Shown here: positions 24,794 to 35,800 of the stretch, in pieces
How the letters are laid out: every line of letters starts with the position of its first letter
Position numbering within the stretch: the first letter of the stretch is position 1
Assembly (NCBI GenBank): GCA_944388665.1
Contig: CALXJQ010000003.1
Coordinates: forward strand, 1 to 47,095
From: an uncultured Clostridia bacterium
GTDB lineage: Bacteria > Bacillota > Clostridia > TANB77 > CAG-508
Direction: 5' to 3'
DNA length: 47,095 bases
The notes under the pieces: model-generated
Database searches by the model: none
What the model was told of the DNA's origin: nothing
Seen by the model: only the letters and a program-made list of their open reading frames with translations
Position numbers and translations under genes: made by a program

Positions 24794-24803
24794 TCACGGA
24801 TTT

Positions 24804-26138
24804 TTAGTCATCGAATCGTTTTTCGAGGTTTACAAATTTTGTATAGCTTCCAAGCCACAATAGTTCTACTGTGCCAGTTGAGCCACCTCTATGCTTTGCT
24901 AATATAACTTCTGCTATATCCTTTTTTTCACTATCTGGGTTGTAGTAATCATCTCTATACAGAAACATTACAATGTCTGCATCTTGCTCTATGGCGCCAG
25001 ATTCACGTAAGTCTGAAAGCATTGGTCTGTGGTCTGGTCTTTGCTCTACGGCTCTTGACAGCTGTGATACTGCAATTACAGGGACGTTAATTTCTTTGGC
25101 CAATATTTTTAATGACCTACTAATTTCTGAAATTTCTTGTTCACGGCTACCATTTCTTCTATTCGTTCCTTGTATTAATTGCAAATAGTCGATTATAACC
25201 ATACCAATATTTTTTTCAAGTTTCAATTTTCTACATTTAGCGCGGATTTCTGTTACTGAAATTCCTGGCGTATCATCAATGTATATTTCTGACTCTGAAA
25301 GAGGTCCTATTGCTGAAGCGAGCTTAGCCCAGTCGCCTTCTTCTAGTTTTCCTGTTCTCACTTTGTTGCTATCGACCATTGCTTCACTACACAAAATTCT
25401 GTTTACAAGTTGCTCTTTTGACATTTCCAAGCTAAAAATTGCCACAGGCACTTTGGCTCTAACTGCGGCATTTGTAGCAATGTTCAATGCAAAAGCTGTT
25501 TTTCCCATAGCAGGTCTGGCAGCTACCAGTATTAAATCTGATGGATGAAATCCCGCTGTTTTATAATCTAATTCAGTAAATCCTGTTGGAACGCCAGTAA
25601 TATACTGCTTACGATTATATAATTCCTCTAGCTTGGTAAAACTATCAACCAAAACATCCTTTATCGGAGCATATCCCTTCTGATCTTTATCCTGCATTAT
25701 GTTAAAAATTTTCTTTTCAGAGCTTTCCATAATTTCATCAACATCTTCTGTTGGGTCATATCCCAATTCGATAATTTCATTTGCAGTTTTTATCAAATTT
25801 CTTAATGTTGATTTTTCTTTAACAATCTTAATATATTTTGATGCATTAGCCGTAGTTGGCACTTTATCTGGCAACGAAACTATGTACTCCAAGCCACCAA
25901 CTTGTTCGAATTTTCCCATTGACTCTAATTCAGCTTTAACAGTTATTATATCTATCGGTTCTGCTCTATTATACAAATTGTATATTGCTGAATATATAAT
26001 TCTATTATCTTCGCGATAAAAATCTTCTTCTTTTAGGACTTCAATCGCTGAAGTTACAGCATCTTTATCTGTAAGCATACTACCTATTATTGCTTGTTCT
26101 GCTTCAGTATCATGTGGCGGTACTTTTCCTAGCTCCAT
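24804..26138 (-). CDS. dnaB: Replicative DNA helicase
   Basis: Hexameric helicase of the replication fork (called DnaC in B. subtilis). The 444-residue product has the N-terminal primase-interacting domain (PHDTEAEQAIIGSML), Walker A ARPAMGKT (207-214), Walker B VIIDYLQLI and the QLSRAVEQRPDHRP arginine-finger segment. Length is standard. ATG at 26138 is preceded by GGGGG. Last gene of gdpP-rplI-dnaB, the usual Firmicutes order. Confidence 0.98.
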   Translation of the reverse strand: MELGKVPPHDTEAEQAIIGSMLTDKDAVTSAIEVLKEEDFYREDNRIIYSAIYNLYNRAEPIDIITVKAELESMGKFEQVGGLEYIVSLPDKVPTTANASKYIKIVKEKSTLRNLIKTANEIIELGYDPTEDVDEIMESSEKKIFNIMQDKDQKGYAPIKDVLVDSFTKLEELYNRKQYITGVPTGFTELDYKTAGFHPSDLILVAARPAMGKTAFALNIATNAAVRAKVPVAIFSLEMSKEQLVNRILCSEAMVDSNKVRTGKLEEGDWAKLASAIGPLSESEIYIDDTPGISVTEIRAKCRKLKLEKNIGMVIIDYLQLIQGTNRRNGSREQEISEISRSLKILAKEINVPVIAVSQLSRAVEQRPDHRPMLSDLRESGAIEQDADIVMFLYRDDYYNPDSEKKDIAEVILAKHRGGSTGTVELLWLGSYTKFVNLEKRFDD

Positions 26139-26174
26139 CGATTCATTCCCCCTAACTATAAAATTACTCGGTAA

Positions 26175-26621
26175 TTACTCAGCTACAACATTCACTTTTA
26201 ATTTACTTGTGATGCCTTCGAATAATTTTATTTCTACTATATGTACTCCCAATGTCTTTATCGTTTCTTTTACATCAATCTTTTTCTTATCTATTTTTAT
26301 ATTATACTGTTTTTCTAGGTTTTGAGCTATTTCTTTACTTGAAACACCCCCAAAAATCTTTCCATTTTCACCTGCTTTTACAGGTATTTTCAAAGAAATT
26401 TGTGATAACTTTTTAGCTATTTCTCCTGCATTTTCCTTTTCCTGCTCTTTCTGAAATTTAGCAGAATTCAACTTCAATTCCAATTCAGACATATTTCCCT
26501 TGTCCGCAGCAACCGCCAATCCCTTTGGTAGCAGAAAATTGCGTGCATAACCATCAGAAGCATTAATAATTTGATTCTTTTTTCCTACACCTTTGATATC
26601 TGCTTTTAAAATTACTTTCAT
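26175..26621 (-). CDS. rplI: Ribosomal protein L9
   Basis: Elongated two-domain large-subunit protein. The 148-residue product starts MKVILKADIKGVGKKNQIIN and holds GYARNFLLPKGLAV, the L9 signature, followed by the long linker helix and the C-terminal domain. Start ATG at 26621 follows AAAGGA. Between gdpP and dnaB as expected; 36 bp from dnaB, so co-transcription is likely. Confidence 0.98.
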   Translation of the reverse strand: MKVILKADIKGVGKKNQIINASDGYARNFLLPKGLAVAADKGNMSELELKLNSAKFQKEQEKENAGEIAKKLSQISLKIPVKAGENGKIFGGVSSKEIAQNLEKQYNIKIDKKKIDVKETIKTLGVHIVEIKLFEGITSKLKVNVVAE

Positions 26622-26643
26622 TTATATCACAATCCTTTCTTTT

Positions 26644-26680
26644 TGCCATTAGGTGAACTTTAAGGGGGCCCCCAATGGCA
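26644..26680. repeat. Chimeric REP-like palindrome in the gdpP-rplI spacer
   Basis: Outer stems TGCCATT/AATGGCA belong to type 3, but the interior contains TGAACTTTAAGG of type 1 and a GGGGGCCCCC (26664-26673) centre. It lies between gdpP stop and rplI start, so both genes would be separated by this hairpin if co-transcribed. Confidence 0.75.
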
Positions 26681-26685
26681 CATTT

Positions 26686-28701
26686 TTATGTTTCTAGTTC
26701 AGAGAAGTATTCATTTATGCGGTTTATTAGTTCTTGTTTTGTTTCTTCGATTGTCATGTTTTCTACTTGAGCGCCCGCAACGGTTATGTGGCCACCACCG
26801 CCGAGTTTTTCGAGGATTACTTGTACGTTGATGTCGCCTATTGAACGGCCACTTATGCAGACTTTGTCGTCTAGTTGGCCAATGACGAATGAGGCTGTTA
26901 TGTCACTGATAGTAAGTAGTTCATCTGCTGCTTTGGCGCAAACGATGCTTGCATCTTTGGCTTTTTCTTCATAAGTAGAGATGGCTATTGAGCTGTTTAC
27001 TACTTCCGCTCTTTTTACAATGTCTGCTATTCTATTAAAGCTTGCTAAGTCGCTTTGGAACCATTTTTTTACTCTTATGATGTCAACTCCGCATCTACGT
27101 AAGTAAGCTGCCGCTTCGAAGGTTCTTACCCCAGTTTTAAATGTGAAGTTTTTGGTGTCCATCATAATTCCAGCATATAGGCTTTCTGCTTCCATTGTTG
27201 TTAAATTAATATTTTCTTCTACATATTGAATTAGTTCTGTTACTAATTCACAGGCTGAAGAAGCATATACTTCTTGGAATGTGAGTGTAGCTTCTTCTAT
27301 ATAATCAGTACTTCTTCTGTGGTGATCTATTACCACTATCTTTTTTATTTTTTCTAATAATTCTGGCACTTCAACATAATTCTTTTTATTTGTATCAACT
27401 ACCACTAATAATGTATCTTCATCGATGTTTTCTAAAGCTACTTCTTTATTTATAAAAACATCTTCATATTCAGGAAATTTTTCTATAGATTTTCTGTATG
27501 CATCTAATGCTGAAGTGTTGCCCTCTGTAATAATATAGGCATTTGTATTTAATGCTTTTGCTATGCGATAAACACCCATACTAGCTCCAACGCAATCCAT
27601 GTCGGGGTTTGTATGTCCCATTATCATGACTTTTTTTGATTCTTTTATTAGATTTTCCAAAGCATGTGCTACTATTCTTGCTTTTACTTTAGTTCTTTTT
27701 TCTACTTCTTGAGCTCTTCCTCCAAAGAATTTATAAATCTCATTTTCTCTTATAACGGCTTGGTCACCACCGCGGCCTAAAACAACATCCATTGCGGCTG
27801 TTGCAGATTTATACTTTTCTTTATCAGTTGCACCCTCATTAGATACAGCAATGCTTAGCGTGAACTGTACCTTTTCTTTTACATCTATTTCTTTGATTTT
27901 ATCTAATATACTGAATTTATCTTCTTTTATGATGTCCAAATACCTTTGTTCAAAAAGATAAATATATCTGTCTTTTTCTGTTTTTATTAAAACTCCATTG
28001 GTTTTATTTGTCCAATCATATATGCATTTTTCTATTTGTGCAATTACTTGTGGTTTTTCTTCACTCTCTAAGCCTTGCATTGTTTCTTCGTAATTGTCTA
28101 TCATTATTATAGCAATACATGATTTTGAATCCTTGTATTCCTTTTGCAATTTCATATTTTCAGTGTCATCAATAAAGTAAAGCATTATCATGTATTCTTT
28201 TTTTGCTTTCTTTTCTTTTTTCTTTACATTAACATATTTCCCCAAAACCTTATAAGATTTTTCACCGATTTGGATTTGTTTTATAATATCACTTTTAGAT
28301 GTGCCTTGTTTTTCTATTTCTTCTGTTATTTCTTGTGTCAAATCATCTACATAAGTTTTCATATCTATATTAGCAAATTCTGATACAAATTTACTACTTT
28401 TCCAAATAATGCTTCCATTAGTTTCCAAAATTAGCAGTGGAAATGGAGAATTTATCAAGCTAGTTTTAGCTGCTGAATCTACTGTAAGAGTTAAATCCTG
28501 CAAAGTCTCAGATATCTCGCTTTTTCTTTTGTTGTTAGCATAATAACTATATATTAATATTAATATATAAATACATACTGCTGGCAAGATTAATTCTGTG
28601 TTCAGAACACATATTATCACTAGCAATACGAAAATTATAGCTAAATATATTTTTGTTCTTGATACTAAAGTATCGAGAACTTTTCTGCTATTATTTTGCA
28701 T
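26686..28701 (-). CDS. gdpP: Cyclic-di-AMP phosphodiesterase GdpP
   Basis: Membrane-bound enzyme that hydrolyses c-di-AMP and so tunes potassium, osmotic and wall stress responses. The 671-residue product has two membrane segments (about 18-34, 36-54), a PAS domain (about 80-160), a degenerate GGDEF domain (about 190-315), then the DHH domain with GHTNPDMD (362-369), VVDTN and DHH (459-461), and a DHHA1 tail with LGGGGHITVAGA. All visible metal ligands are present. ATG at 28701 follows AAGGAG. First gene of gdpP-rplI-dnaB with a consensus-like promoter. Confidence 0.97.
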   Translation of the reverse strand: MQNNSRKVLDTLVSRTKIYLAIIFVLLVIICVLNTELILPAVCIYILILIYSYYANNKRKSEISETLQDLTLTVDSAAKTSLINSPFPLLILETNGSIIWKSSKFVSEFANIDMKTYVDDLTQEITEEIEKQGTSKSDIIKQIQIGEKSYKVLGKYVNVKKKEKKAKKEYMIMLYFIDDTENMKLQKEYKDSKSCIAIIMIDNYEETMQGLESEEKPQVIAQIEKCIYDWTNKTNGVLIKTEKDRYIYLFEQRYLDIIKEDKFSILDKIKEIDVKEKVQFTLSIAVSNEGATDKEKYKSATAAMDVVLGRGGDQAVIRENEIYKFFGGRAQEVEKRTKVKARIVAHALENLIKESKKVMIMGHTNPDMDCVGASMGVYRIAKALNTNAYIITEGNTSALDAYRKSIEKFPEYEDVFINKEVALENIDEDTLLVVVDTNKKNYVEVPELLEKIKKIVVIDHHRRSTDYIEEATLTFQEVYASSACELVTELIQYVEENINLTTMEAESLYAGIMMDTKNFTFKTGVRTFEAAAYLRRCGVDIIRVKKWFQSDLASFNRIADIVKRAEVVNSSIAISTYEEKAKDASIVCAKAADELLTISDITASFVIGQLDDKVCISGRSIGDINVQVILEKLGGGGHITVAGAQVENMTIEETKQELINRINEYFSELET

Positions 28702-28741
28702 AAATTTTCTTCTCCTTATTTTTATTATAATATACCATTAT

Positions 28742-28770
28742 ATTTTACTCGGAAAAGGCAGATTTGTCAA
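28742..28770 (-). promoter_or_regulatory. gdpP promoter
   Basis: Minus-strand TTGACA (28770-28765), 17-bp spacer, TAAAAT (28747-28742), 40 bp upstream of the gdpP ATG. Confidence 0.8.
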
Positions 28771-28783
28771 GGCTTTGAAGGCC

Positions 28784-29023
28784 TTATGTGTTATCATTAT
28801 CTAATTTATCCACCGTCTCTTTATATATATCATCTATGTTTTGCGTATTTGAATTATATTCTTGTTGAATTATCTCTATTTGCTTATCTTGCTCAATTGC
28901 TTCTGACCTTATTCTAAATAGCCACGTAGTTAAAACTACAACAAAAAATAGCATAACTACTGTAACAAATAAAGTTGCAGAGCCATTTTCTGAGCTTATT
29001 TTTTTTAATATTCTTCTAAGCAT
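28784..29023 (-). CDS. Small TadE/pilin-like membrane protein
   Basis: Unknown function. 79 residues: a basic start (MLRRILKKISSENG), a hydrophobic segment SATLFVTVVMLFFVVVLTTW (about 15-34) and a Glu/Gln/Asn-rich helix after it. The arrangement NGSATLFV plus single span resembles TadE-like and other pseudopilin-type N-termini. The frame opens with a TTG at 29047, but AAGGA is 7 nt before the ATG at 29023. Own promoter; sits between rpoC and gdpP with no pilus genes nearby. Confidence 0.7.
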   Translation of the reverse strand: MLRRILKKISSENGSATLFVTVVMLFFVVVLTTWLFRIRSEAIEQDKQIEIIQQEYNSNTQNIDDIYKETVDKLDNDNT

Positions 29024-29068
29024 AATTTTATCCTTCTTTCTTTTCAACTATCAATCATTATTGTTTTC

Positions 29069-29097
29069 ATTATAACAAATACTATTATGCTTTTCAA
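29069..29097 (-). promoter_or_regulatory. Promoter of the TadE-like gene
   Basis: Minus-strand TTGAAA (29097-29092), 17-bp spacer, TATAAT (29074-29069). Confidence 0.8.
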
Positions 29098-29135
29098 GAA
29101 ATTTTTAATTTTTTACAATTCATGCTTATATGATC

Positions 29136-29176
29136 ATAATAAAAAGCACCATAACTTTTACATTATGGCACTTTTT
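29136..29176 (-). terminator. rpoBC terminator
   Basis: AAAAAGTGCCATAA / TTATGGTGCTTTTT stem (29141-29176; one mismatch) with T tract on the minus strand, 3 bp after the rpoC stop. Confidence 0.9.
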
Positions 29177-29179
29177 GTT

Positions 29180-32100
29180 TTATTCTTTTTCAGTATTTGC
29201 TGACTCGTCTGCCTTACCTGATTCTTCTGTGCTCAAGTTTTCTGCTGACTCACTTTCTACTCTATCTGTATCTTGTACAGGTGTCTCTTCACTTTTTGCA
29301 TTCTCCTCAACTGTAGCATTTTCAGTTTCTTCAGTAGTTGATGTTTTTGTTGGCATTGTTGTATTTATCTGAATCTCTTGGTACTTCTTCATTCCAGTAC
29401 CTGCAGGGATTAATTTTCCTATAATTACATTTTCTTTTAATCCAACTAAATCATCTGTTTTACCTTTGATTGCCGCATCTGTAAGTACTCTTGTTGTCTC
29501 TTGGAATGATGCAGCTGACAAGAAGCTATCTGTTGCAAGTGATGCTTTTGTTATTCCTAGCAACACACGTTTTCCTGTTGCTGGGCGTTTTCCTTGTGCT
29601 ACTGCTTCTTCATTTTTATCAGCAAATTCATACATATCAATCAATGAACCTGGGAACATATCTGTATCACCATTATCATCAATTCTAACTTTTTTAAGCA
29701 TTTGTCTACCAATAACTTCTATGTGTTTATCATTTATATCAACACCTTGATTTCTATATACTTTTTGAACTTCTGATATCAAATACTCATATACCCCTTC
29801 TGGTCCTTTTACTGCCAATATATCACTTGGATTTATTGAACCTTCTATTAGAGGATCTCCTGCTTCTACAATGTCTCCATCTTTTACTTTCATCTTAGAG
29901 CCAAATGGTATTGTATATGTTTTTGAGTCATCTTTTGATGTTACTACTACTTCTTTCTTCTTCTTTGTTTCTTTTATTTTTACTTTACCAGCAATTTCGG
30001 TAATTATAGCAACACCCTTTGGTTTTCTAGCTTCAAATAGCTCTTCAACTCTAGGAAGACCTTGTGTAATATCTGCTACACCTGCAACACCACCAGAGTG
30101 AATAGTTCTCATAGTAAGCTGTGTACCTGGCTCACCGATTGATTGTGCAGCAATTATTCCTATTGCTTCTCCTATTGATACTAAGTCTCTTCTTGCTAAG
30201 CCCATTCCATAACATTTCTGGCATACGCCATGTTTTGAATGACATCCTAAAACTGAACGTACTTCTAGCTTTTCAATTCCTGCATCAACAATTTCTTCAG
30301 CAATTTTTTCTGTAATCATTGTATTTGTATCAACAATTAGTTTATTAGTCTTTGGATTGTATACGTCCTTTGTTACAAACCTTCCTAATAATCTTTCTTG
30401 CATTTTTTCAATTACTTGATTTCCATCTTTTATGTCATATACCATTATTCCTTCTGTTGTACCACAATCGTGCTCTCTAACAATTATATCTTGAGAAACA
30501 TCAACTAATCTTCTTGTTAGATATCCAGAGTCAGCTGTTCTTAAGGCTGTATCTGAAAGTCCTTTACGAGCACCATGTGCTGAAATAAAGTATTCCAAAG
30601 CATCTAGTCCTTCTGCGAAAGATGACTTAATTGGTATTTCAACTGCCTTACCAGTGGTACTAGCCATCAATCCACGCATACCAGCAATTTGCCTTAATTG
30701 GTTCATATTACCACGGGCTCCAGATTTTACCATCATGTATATTGGGTTCAATTCATCGAAGTTTGCTTCCATTGCATCACTAACTTCTTGAGTTGTATCT
30801 TCCCAAATTTTTATTACAGCTTTATATCTTTCATCATCAGTAATTAAACCACGAAGATATTGTTTTCTTACATTTTCTACTTTTTCATCAGCTTTAGCTA
30901 AAATTTCTTTTTTGCTATCTGGAACTTTAACATCATCCATTGAGAATGTAATTCCTGCTAAAGTTGAATATTTGAATCCTAAAGCTTTTATATAATCTAT
31001 AACTTCTGCAGATTCTGTTAGTCCATGTGTTCTTATAACTTTTTCAATTATTGTTCCCATTGATTTTTTCATAACTGGGAAGTCAATTTCATATTGGAAT
31101 GGATCTTTTTTTCTATCAATAAATCCTAAGTCCTGAGGAATTCCTTGATTAAAGATAATTCTTCCAACACTTGTTTCAATTTTTTTAGATTGCTCTTTGC
31201 CATTAATTTCCTTTGTTATTCTTACGAATATTTTTGCATGTATATCTACATCATGATTTTCAAAAGCCATTATAGCTTCATCAGGGTCTTTAAAATATTT
31301 TCCTTCACCTTTTTCGCCATCTAATGTCATTGTTAAATAATAGCTTCCCAAAATCATATCTAGTCTAGGTGTAGCAACTGGCTTACCATCTTGTGGTTTT
31401 AACAAGTTGTTTGTAGATAACATTAAATATCTTGATTCTGCTTGTGCTTCTAAAGATAGTGGTAAGTGAACTGCCATTTGGTCACCATCGAAATCGGCAT
31501 TGAATGCTTCACAAACTAATGGGTGAAGTTTTATTGCTCTTCCTTCTACTAGTACTGGCTCAAAGCTTTGAATTCCTAGTCTGTGTAGTGTTGGGGCACG
31601 GTTTAACATTACAGGATGATCTTTTATAACATCCTCCAAAACTTCCCATACCTCTGGCTTCAATCTTTCTACCATTCTTTTTGCACTTTTTATGTTTTGT
31701 GCAATATTTCTTGCTACTAGTTCTTTCATTACAAATGGCTTGAATAATTCAACTGCCATCTCTTTTGGTAAACCACATTGATATATTTTTAGCTCTGGTC
31801 CAACTACAATAACTGAACGTCCAGAATAGTCAACACGTTTACCTAACAAGTTTTGACGGAAACGTCCTTGTTTTCCCTTTAACATATCAGACAATGATTT
31901 TAATGGTCTATTACCTGCGCCTGTTACTGGCCTACCTCTTCTTCCATTGTCTATCAATGCATCAACAGACTCTTGAAGCATTCTTTTTTCATTTCTAACA
32001 ATTATTTCTGGTGCTCCTAATTCTAGCAATCTTTTTAAACGATTGTTTCTGTTTATTACTCTTCTATACAAATCATTCAAGTCTGATGTTGCAAATCTAC

Positions 32101-32842
32101 CTCCATCTAATTGGACCATTGGTCTTAAATCTGGTGGTATTACTGGAACAACTTGCATTATCATCCATTCTGGTCTATTTCCTGAAATTCTGAATGCTTC
32201 TACAGTGTCCCATCTTTTGATTAATTTTCCCTTTTTCTGTTCACTTGCATGTTGCAATTCTTTCTTTATTTCTGCAGATAATTTATCCAAATCAATCTCT
32301 TGTAGTAGTTCTCTTAATGCTTCTGCACCCATTTTTGCAACAAATGAACCTTTACCATATTTTTCTTCTGCCTCGTGATATTCTTTTTCATTTAATATTT
32401 GGCATTTTTCAAGATCTGTTGTGCCTTTGTCTATTACTATATATGACGCAAAATATATTACTCTTTCCAAGTTCCTTGGTGAAATATCTAGCATTAAAGC
32501 TATTCTGCTTGGAATTCCTTTAAAATACCAAATATGTGCTACTGGTGCAGCAAGCTCTATATGTCCCATTCTCTCACGTCTAACTTTAGATTTTGTGACT
32601 TCTACACCGCAACGATCACAGACTATTCCTTTATATCTAACTCTCTTATACTTACCACAATGGCACTCCCAGTCCTTTGTAGGTCCAAATATTCTCTCAC
32701 AGAACAAACCATCTTTTTCTGGTTTTAAAGTTCTGTAGTTAATTGTCTCTGGCTTTTTTACTTCTCCTTTTGACCACTCTCTAATCTTTTCATCTGATGC
32801 AATACCTATTTTTAATTTATTAAAAGTATTTAACTCATCCAC
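29180..32842 (-). CDS. rpoC: RNA polymerase beta' subunit with acidic tail
   Basis: Catalytic large subunit of RNA polymerase. The 1220-residue product has the first zinc site (Cys60, 62, 75, 78), the active-centre NADFDGD near residue 450, the second zinc site (CGTTEG ... [13 protein letters not shown]) and the trigger loop/bridge helix region around [24 protein letters not shown]. After the conserved end ([14 protein letters not shown], about 1155) comes a 60-residue low-complexity tail rich in Glu, Thr, Ser and Ala. Start is GTG at 32842 with AAGGGAG upstream. 31 bp after rpoB; one transcript. Confidence 0.99.
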   Translation of the reverse strand: MDELNTFNKLKIGIASDEKIREWSKGEVKKPETINYRTLKPEKDGLFCERIFGPTKDWECHCGKYKRVRYKGIVCDRCGVEVTKSKVRRERMGHIELAAPVAHIWYFKGIPSRIALMLDISPRNLERVIYFASYIVIDKGTTDLEKCQILNEKEYHEAEEKYGKGSFVAKMGAEALRELLQEIDLDKLSAEIKKELQHASEQKKGKLIKRWDTVEAFRISGNRPEWMIMQVVPVIPPDLRPMVQLDGGRFATSDLNDLYRRVINRNNRLKRLLELGAPEIIVRNEKRMLQESVDALIDNGRRGRPVTGAGNRPLKSLSDMLKGKQGRFRQNLLGKRVDYSGRSVIVVGPELKIYQCGLPKEMAVELFKPFVMKELVARNIAQNIKSAKRMVERLKPEVWEVLEDVIKDHPVMLNRAPTLHRLGIQSFEPVLVEGRAIKLHPLVCEAFNADFDGDQMAVHLPLSLEAQAESRYLMLSTNNLLKPQDGKPVATPRLDMILGSYYLTMTLDGEKGEGKYFKDPDEAIMAFENHDVDIHAKIFVRITKEINGKEQSKKIETSVGRIIFNQGIPQDLGFIDRKKDPFQYEIDFPVMKKSMGTIIEKVIRTHGLTESAEVIDYIKALGFKYSTLAGITFSMDDVKVPDSKKEILAKADEKVENVRKQYLRGLITDDERYKAVIKIWEDTTQEVSDAMEANFDELNPIYMMVKSGARGNMNQLRQIAGMRGLMASTTGKAVEIPIKSSFAEGLDALEYFISAHGARKGLSDTALRTADSGYLTRRLVDVSQDIIVREHDCGTTEGIMVYDIKDGNQVIEKMQERLLGRFVTKDVYNPKTNKLIVDTNTMITEKIAEEIVDAGIEKLEVRSVLGCHSKHGVCQKCYGMGLARRDLVSIGEAIGIIAAQSIGEPGTQLTMRTIHSGGVAGVADITQGLPRVEELFEARKPKGVAIITEIAGKVKIKETKKKKEVVVTSKDDSKTYTIPFGSKMKVKDGDIVEAGDPLIEGSINPSDILAVKGPEGVYEYLISEVQKVYRNQGVDINDKHIEVIGRQMLKKVRIDDNGDTDMFPGSLIDMYEFADKNEEAVAQGKRPATGKRVLLGITKASLATDSFLSAASFQETTRVLTDAAIKGKTDDLVGLKENVIIGKLIPAGTGMKKYQEIQINTTMPTKTSTTEETENATVEENAKSEETPVQDTDRVESESAENLSTEESGKADESANTEKE

Positions 32843-32873
32843 TTATAGTATTCTCCCTTCACTTGAATTTTTC

Positions 32874-35800
32874 TTAATCTTCTTCGTCATTATCATTTTC
32901 TAAGTTGTCTTCTGCCAAGTCATTATCAAATAGCATACCGTCATCTTCATCATCTAAATCGTCAAATAATTCGTCTTTACCATCATCTAAGCTATCATCT
33001 TCGTCATCAGCATCATCTGATTCTTCTACATAGCCGTCGTCTAAATCTCCTTCTTCTATTACTTCATCTTCTGATAAGATTTTCTTGTCTTTTTCCGGAT
33101 CATATTCTATGCCATCATCTATATCTTCTTTTAGCTCAAGTTCTTTGTTGTCTTCAGTATATAGACGCACATCTAAGCCTAAAGACTGCAATTCTTTTAC
33201 TAAAACTTTGAAGCTTTCTGGAATTCCTGGCTCTGGAATATTTTCGCCTTTTACAATTGCCTCATAAGTTTTAACACGTCCTACAACATCATCTGATTTT
33301 ACTGTCAACATTTCTTGTAATGTATATGCTGCGCCATAAGCCTCTAATGCCCAAACTTCCATTTCTCCGAAACGTTGTCCACCAAATTGTGCTTTACCTC
33401 CAAGTGGTTGTTGAGTTACCAATGAGTATGGTCCAGTTGAACGAGCATGTATTTTGTCATCAACTAAGTGGTGTAGTTTTAACATATACATAACACCTAC
33501 TGTAATTGGCTTATCAAAAGGATCTCCTGTTCTTCCATCATAAAGAATTGTTTTTCCATCTTCGCTCATTCCTGCTTTTTTTAGTAACTCTTTTACATCT
33601 TCTTCATTTGCCCCATCAAATACTGGAGTAGAAACTTTCCATCCTAGAGCTTTTGCTGCGCCTCCTAAGTGAACTTCTAGTACTTGACCTAAGTTCATAC
33701 GTGAAGGAACACCTAGTGGGTTCAATAAAATATCAATTGGTGTACCATCTGGCATAAATGGCATATCTTCTTCTGGCAATACTCTTGAAATAACACCTTT
33801 ATTACCATGACGTCCAGACATTTTATCACCTACTGAAATTTTTCTTTTTGTTGCTATATAACATCTGATTATTTGATTTACACCTGGTCCTAATTCTTCT
33901 GAATTTTCTCTTGTGAATATTTTTACATCTACAATTGTTCCTGCTTCACCATGTGGTACTCTAAGTGATGTATCTCTTACTTCTCTTGCTTTTTCACCAA
34001 AGATAGCTCTAAGTAGCCTTTCTTCAGCTGTTAGCTCTGTTTCTCCCTTTGGAGTTACTTTTCCTACTAGTATATCTCCTGGGCGAACTTCTGCACCAAT
34101 TCTGATAATACCGTTTTCATCCAAGTCTTTTAACGAATCATCGCCGATATTTGGTATATCTCTAGTTATTTCTTCAGGTCCCAATTTTGTATCACGACAT
34201 TCACAATCATATTCTTCTATATGTATTGATGTGAATACATCTTCTTTTACTAATCTTTCATTTATTAAAATAGCATCCTCATAGTTATATCCTTCCCAAG
34301 TTGAAAATGCTACTAATACGTTTTTACCTAATGCCATTTCTCCATTGCTTGTTGAAGGTCCATCAGCTATTGCATCGCCTTTTTTTACTATTTCACCCTT
34401 TTTAACAATTGGTCTTTGATTTATACAAGTTCCACCATTTGTTCTTTTAAATTTACAAAGTTTATGAACAACTGTCTTACCATTTTTATATTTCATTGTA
34501 ATGCTATCGCCTGTTACTTTTTCGACTGTTCCATCATCTTCGGCCAAAACTAATATTCCTGAATCCTTAGCTGCTCTATACTCAATTCCTGTTCCTACAA
34601 TTGGGCTTTCTGTTATCATAAGTGGAACAGCTTGACGTTGCATGTTTGCACCCATTAGGGCTCTTTTTGCATCATCATGCTCCAAGAATGGAATCATTGC
34701 CGCAGCTATAGAAACTAATTGTTTTGGTGAAACATCAACATATTGCACTCTGTCTCTATCTACTTCAATTATATCATTTCTATATCTAACTCTAATTCTC
34801 TTATTTACGAATCTTCCCTCTTCATCAACTGGCTCTGCAGCTTGAGCTATTATGTAATTATCTTCTACATCCGCACTCATATATTCTACAATGTCAGTTA
34901 ATTTATGTGTTTCTGGGTCTACTTTACGATATGGAGTTTCAATAAATCCATACTCATTGATTTTTGCAAATGATGAAAGTGCAGAAATTAGTCCTATATT
35001 TGGGCCTTCTGGTGATTCTATTGGGCATAACCTTCCATAGTGAGTATAGTGAACATCACGAACCTCAAATCCTGCTCTCTCTCTTGTTAATCCTCCTGGT
35101 CCAAGTGCAGAAATTCTTCTTTTATGTGTTAACTCTGACAATGGGTTTGTTTGATCCATGAATTGTGACAATTGTGAACTTCCAAAGAATTCACGAATTG
35201 CAGATGTAATAGGCTTTGTATTTATTAGAGTTTGTGGTGTTACTACATCTAAGTCTTGTATTGTCATTCTTTCACGTACGACTCTTTCTAGCCTCGTTAA
35301 CCCAATTCTGAATTGATTTTGCAACAATTCGCCTACGCAACGAATTCTACGGTTTGCTAAGTGGTCTATATCGTCTGTCTTTCCAACATTATGTGAAAGA
35401 TTTAGTAAATAGCTTACAGAAGCAATCATGTCCTCAGTTGTAATATGTTTTGGTACTAACTCATTATGCCTTTCTTTTAATACTTTTAGTAAATCTTTTT
35501 TATCTGTATGATCTATTATATCTTTTAAGACATTGTAGTTTACAAATTCTTTAAAATTCAATTCTGAAAGATCAACGTCTGGTAACACTTTGTGTATATC
35601 TACTGTGCCATTTCCGATTACTTTTACTTTTCTATCATTTACCATAATCTCTACAGTATTTATTCCTGAATTTTGAATATTTTCTGCTACTTCTGGAGTA
35701 ATAGTTTCACCTGCTTGTACAAATACTTCTCCTGTCTCACCATCTACAATATCACTTGCAGCTACCTGATTTTTAATTCTAGCAGATAAAGCTAATTTTT

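Larger units (their letters stand above)
24040..24803. other. 764-bp gene-free stretch crowded with palindromes
   Basis: No intact gene is seen. In order it holds a possible decayed frame, the tilS promoter, a type 3 REP-like pair, a 178-bp hairpin element, a degenerate type 3 pair, a type 1 unit and a type 2 unit, ending 10 bp from the dnaB stop. It is the densest palindrome cluster in the window. Confidence 0.85.

Noticed and set aside
25070-25100. GGGACGTTAA in dnaB as a further REP-like unit
   Set aside because: It lacks flanking stems and encodes the conserved NVPVIAVSQLS segment; chance match.
33085-35161. Several plus-strand frames of 60-120 codons opposite rpoB and rpoC
   Set aside because: They are antisense shadows of highly conserved coding sequence without ribosome binding sites.
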